DNA of 7,700 bases from DATKCJ01 sp035513275. Lineage in GTDB: Bacteria; Verrucomicrobiota; Verrucomicrobiia; Opitutales; Opitutaceae. A model generated the notes under the pieces. That model searched no databases. It was not told the origin of the DNA and was given only the letters and a program-made list of their open reading frames with translations. Positions 6,872-7,700 of this stretch are shown piece by piece. Position numbers and translations under genes: made by a program. The DNA is taken from assembly GCA_035513275.1 (NCBI GenBank), contig DATKCJ010000100.1:1-7700 (forward strand). Direction: 5' to 3'. Numbering within the stretch: position 1 is the first letter of the stretch; every line of letters starts with the position of its first letter.

Positions 6872-7700
6872 TTAGAAAGAGTATTTCACGGTGAACGACG
6901 CGAAATCGCGATCGCTCAGCAGATTGTAGCTACCCGCTCCCGAGTAAGAGACGTATCGCAAATCCGCGGACCATGCGTTTTGGTAGGTGAATTCGAGGCC
7001 GAAGGTCGTCGTCCGGCGACCCTCGAGAAAGTTGCCCGCGGGCGAAGGCGTGTTGCCGCTCACGTCGTGGGCGAAGCCGAGCGAAGGGGAAACGTTGATG
7101 CCGGCGAAAACGTTCGTGTAGTCGAAGCGGACGAGGACCTGGTATCCCCAGGAGAAATCATCCGCGAACGCCGAGTAGGGACTCGCAGCGAGCGCGGCAT
7201 TACCGGTGCCGTTCATGAAGGCCTGGCTGCCGGACGTGTAAGTGCCAGAGCCCTCGAAGCGAAGAACGTCCTTCGAAGGGAGGTCGGGCACAGAGATGCC
7301 GCCGACTTCCGCGACCAAGATCCATTGGTCGGCACCGAGTCTGGGACCGAATGCCTTGGTCGCCGTCACCTGGCCCTGCCACACGTCTAGTTCGCGGTAG
7401 CCAGGGATGTAGGTGTTCAACTGGCCGAGGAAGTTTCCAATCTGGTTGTTCGGACCGAACGCTGGATTGATCGACGACAGCGCCGCGAAGAGCAGCTCGA
7501 CATCGTCGACCGCCAGTGGCACGTCCCTTTTCATCGAAAGTTCGCCCTGCAGCGAGATGCCGGAGCTGGCGAGCGCGGTGTTGAAGCTGACGCCGAAGAC
7601 CTGGATGTCCTCGGGATACTCGATGACATAGTGCGCGGTGGCTGCGGAGGTAAGGAATGCGATCGTCCTCGCGCCGTTGATCGCGGCCTGCGTTTGCGGG
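6872..7700 (-). CDS. DUF1302 family outer-membrane barrel-like protein (partial, 5' end missing)
   Basis: The frame stays open past the window edge at 7700, leaving the C-terminal 275 residues; the family usually runs to about 500 to 650. The Met at 7534 is internal. Upstream of it the same frame reads EYPEDIQVFGVSFNTALAS and then SGISLQGELS, the recognisable DUF1302 core, continuing into PLAVDDVELLFAAL. The rest alternates short amphipathic strands and ends in DRDFASFTVKYSF, with a terminal Phe as expected for BAM-inserted outer-membrane beta-barrels. It is predicted to be the outer-membrane component of the envelope cassette, possibly a pore or receptor for the compound moved by the MMPL transporter. 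The TAA stop is followed 19 bases later by the DUF1329 start. The signal peptide, N-terminal part and promoter lie outside the window. Confidence 0.9.
   Translation of the reverse strand, partial: PQTQAAINGARTIAFLTSAATAHYVIEYPEDIQVFGVSFNTALASSGISLQGELSMKRDVPLAVDDVELLFAALSSINPAFGPNNQIGNFLGQLNTYIPGYRELDVWQGQVTATKAFGPRLGADQWILVAEVGGISVPDLPSKDVLRFEGSGTYTSGSQAFMNGTGNAALAASPYSAFADDFSWGYQVLVRFDYTNVFAGINVSPSLGFAHDVSGNTPSPAGNFLEGRRTTTFGLEFTYQNAWSADLRYVSYSGAGSYNLLSDRDFASFTVKYSF

Larger units (their letters stand above)
1..7700 (-). other. Probable seven-gene transcription unit
   Basis: All seven genes point the same way. Spacings are 19 bases (DUF1302 to DUF1329), about 21 bases from the DUF1329 stop to the first possible propeller start (up to 93 if the ATG at 5397 is used), 4-base overlap (propeller to MMPL), 21 bases (MMPL to binding protein), 20 bases (binding protein to ATPase) and 4-base overlap (ATPase to permease). 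None of the gaps holds a hairpin followed by a T-run. Co-transcription is inferred from this; an internal promoter inside the MMPL coding end cannot be excluded. Confidence 0.65.

Noticed and set aside
6872..7534. DUF1302 gene starting at the ATG at 7534
   Set aside because: The same frame is open upstream to 7700 and codes for the conserved EYPEDIQVFGVSFNT core, so this Met is internal and the gene is cut by the window edge.

Overview
The window is a GC-rich, fully coding stretch in which every supported gene lies on the minus strand, so transcription runs from position 7700 towards position 1. Seven genes are visible. The first (DUF1302 protein) and the last (metal ABC permease) are cut by the window edges. 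Gaps are 19 to 21 bases, or the genes overlap by 4 bases (ATGA), and no terminator-like hairpin is seen between them. The simplest reading is one transcription unit whose promoter lies beyond position 7700.

The upstream part (about 7700 to 2114) is a four-gene envelope cassette. It encodes a DUF1302 outer-membrane barrel-like protein, a DUF1329 periplasmic protein of the LolB-like lipid-carrier type, a periplasmic YCF48/BNR-type beta-propeller, and an MMPL-family RND transporter of 780 residues. Together they look like an inner-membrane pump, two periplasmic partners and an outer-membrane component that would move a lipid-like or hydrophobic compound across a two-membrane envelope. The substrate cannot be read from the sequence.

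The downstream part (2092 to 1) is a high-affinity divalent metal uptake ABC system: a TroA/ZnuA-type binding protein, an ATPase and an ABC-3 family permease. The ATPase and permease resemble the Mn/Fe-type (Tro/Sit/Mnt) branch. The binding protein shows a three-His plus Asp ligand set and a short His-rich loop, which fits zinc, or zinc and manganese. The metal is therefore unresolved.

The organism is a Gram-negative (diderm) bacterium, shown by the outer-membrane barrel ending in Phe, several Sec-type signal peptides and the RND transporter. GTG and TTG starts are used. Pseudomonadota or another diderm phylum such as Verrucomicrobiota are possible, and the window does not decide. No RNA genes, mobile elements, CRISPR arrays or non-coding stretches over 300 bases were seen. 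The most interesting point is the close, apparently co-transcribed joining of the lipid-export-like cassette to the metal uptake system.
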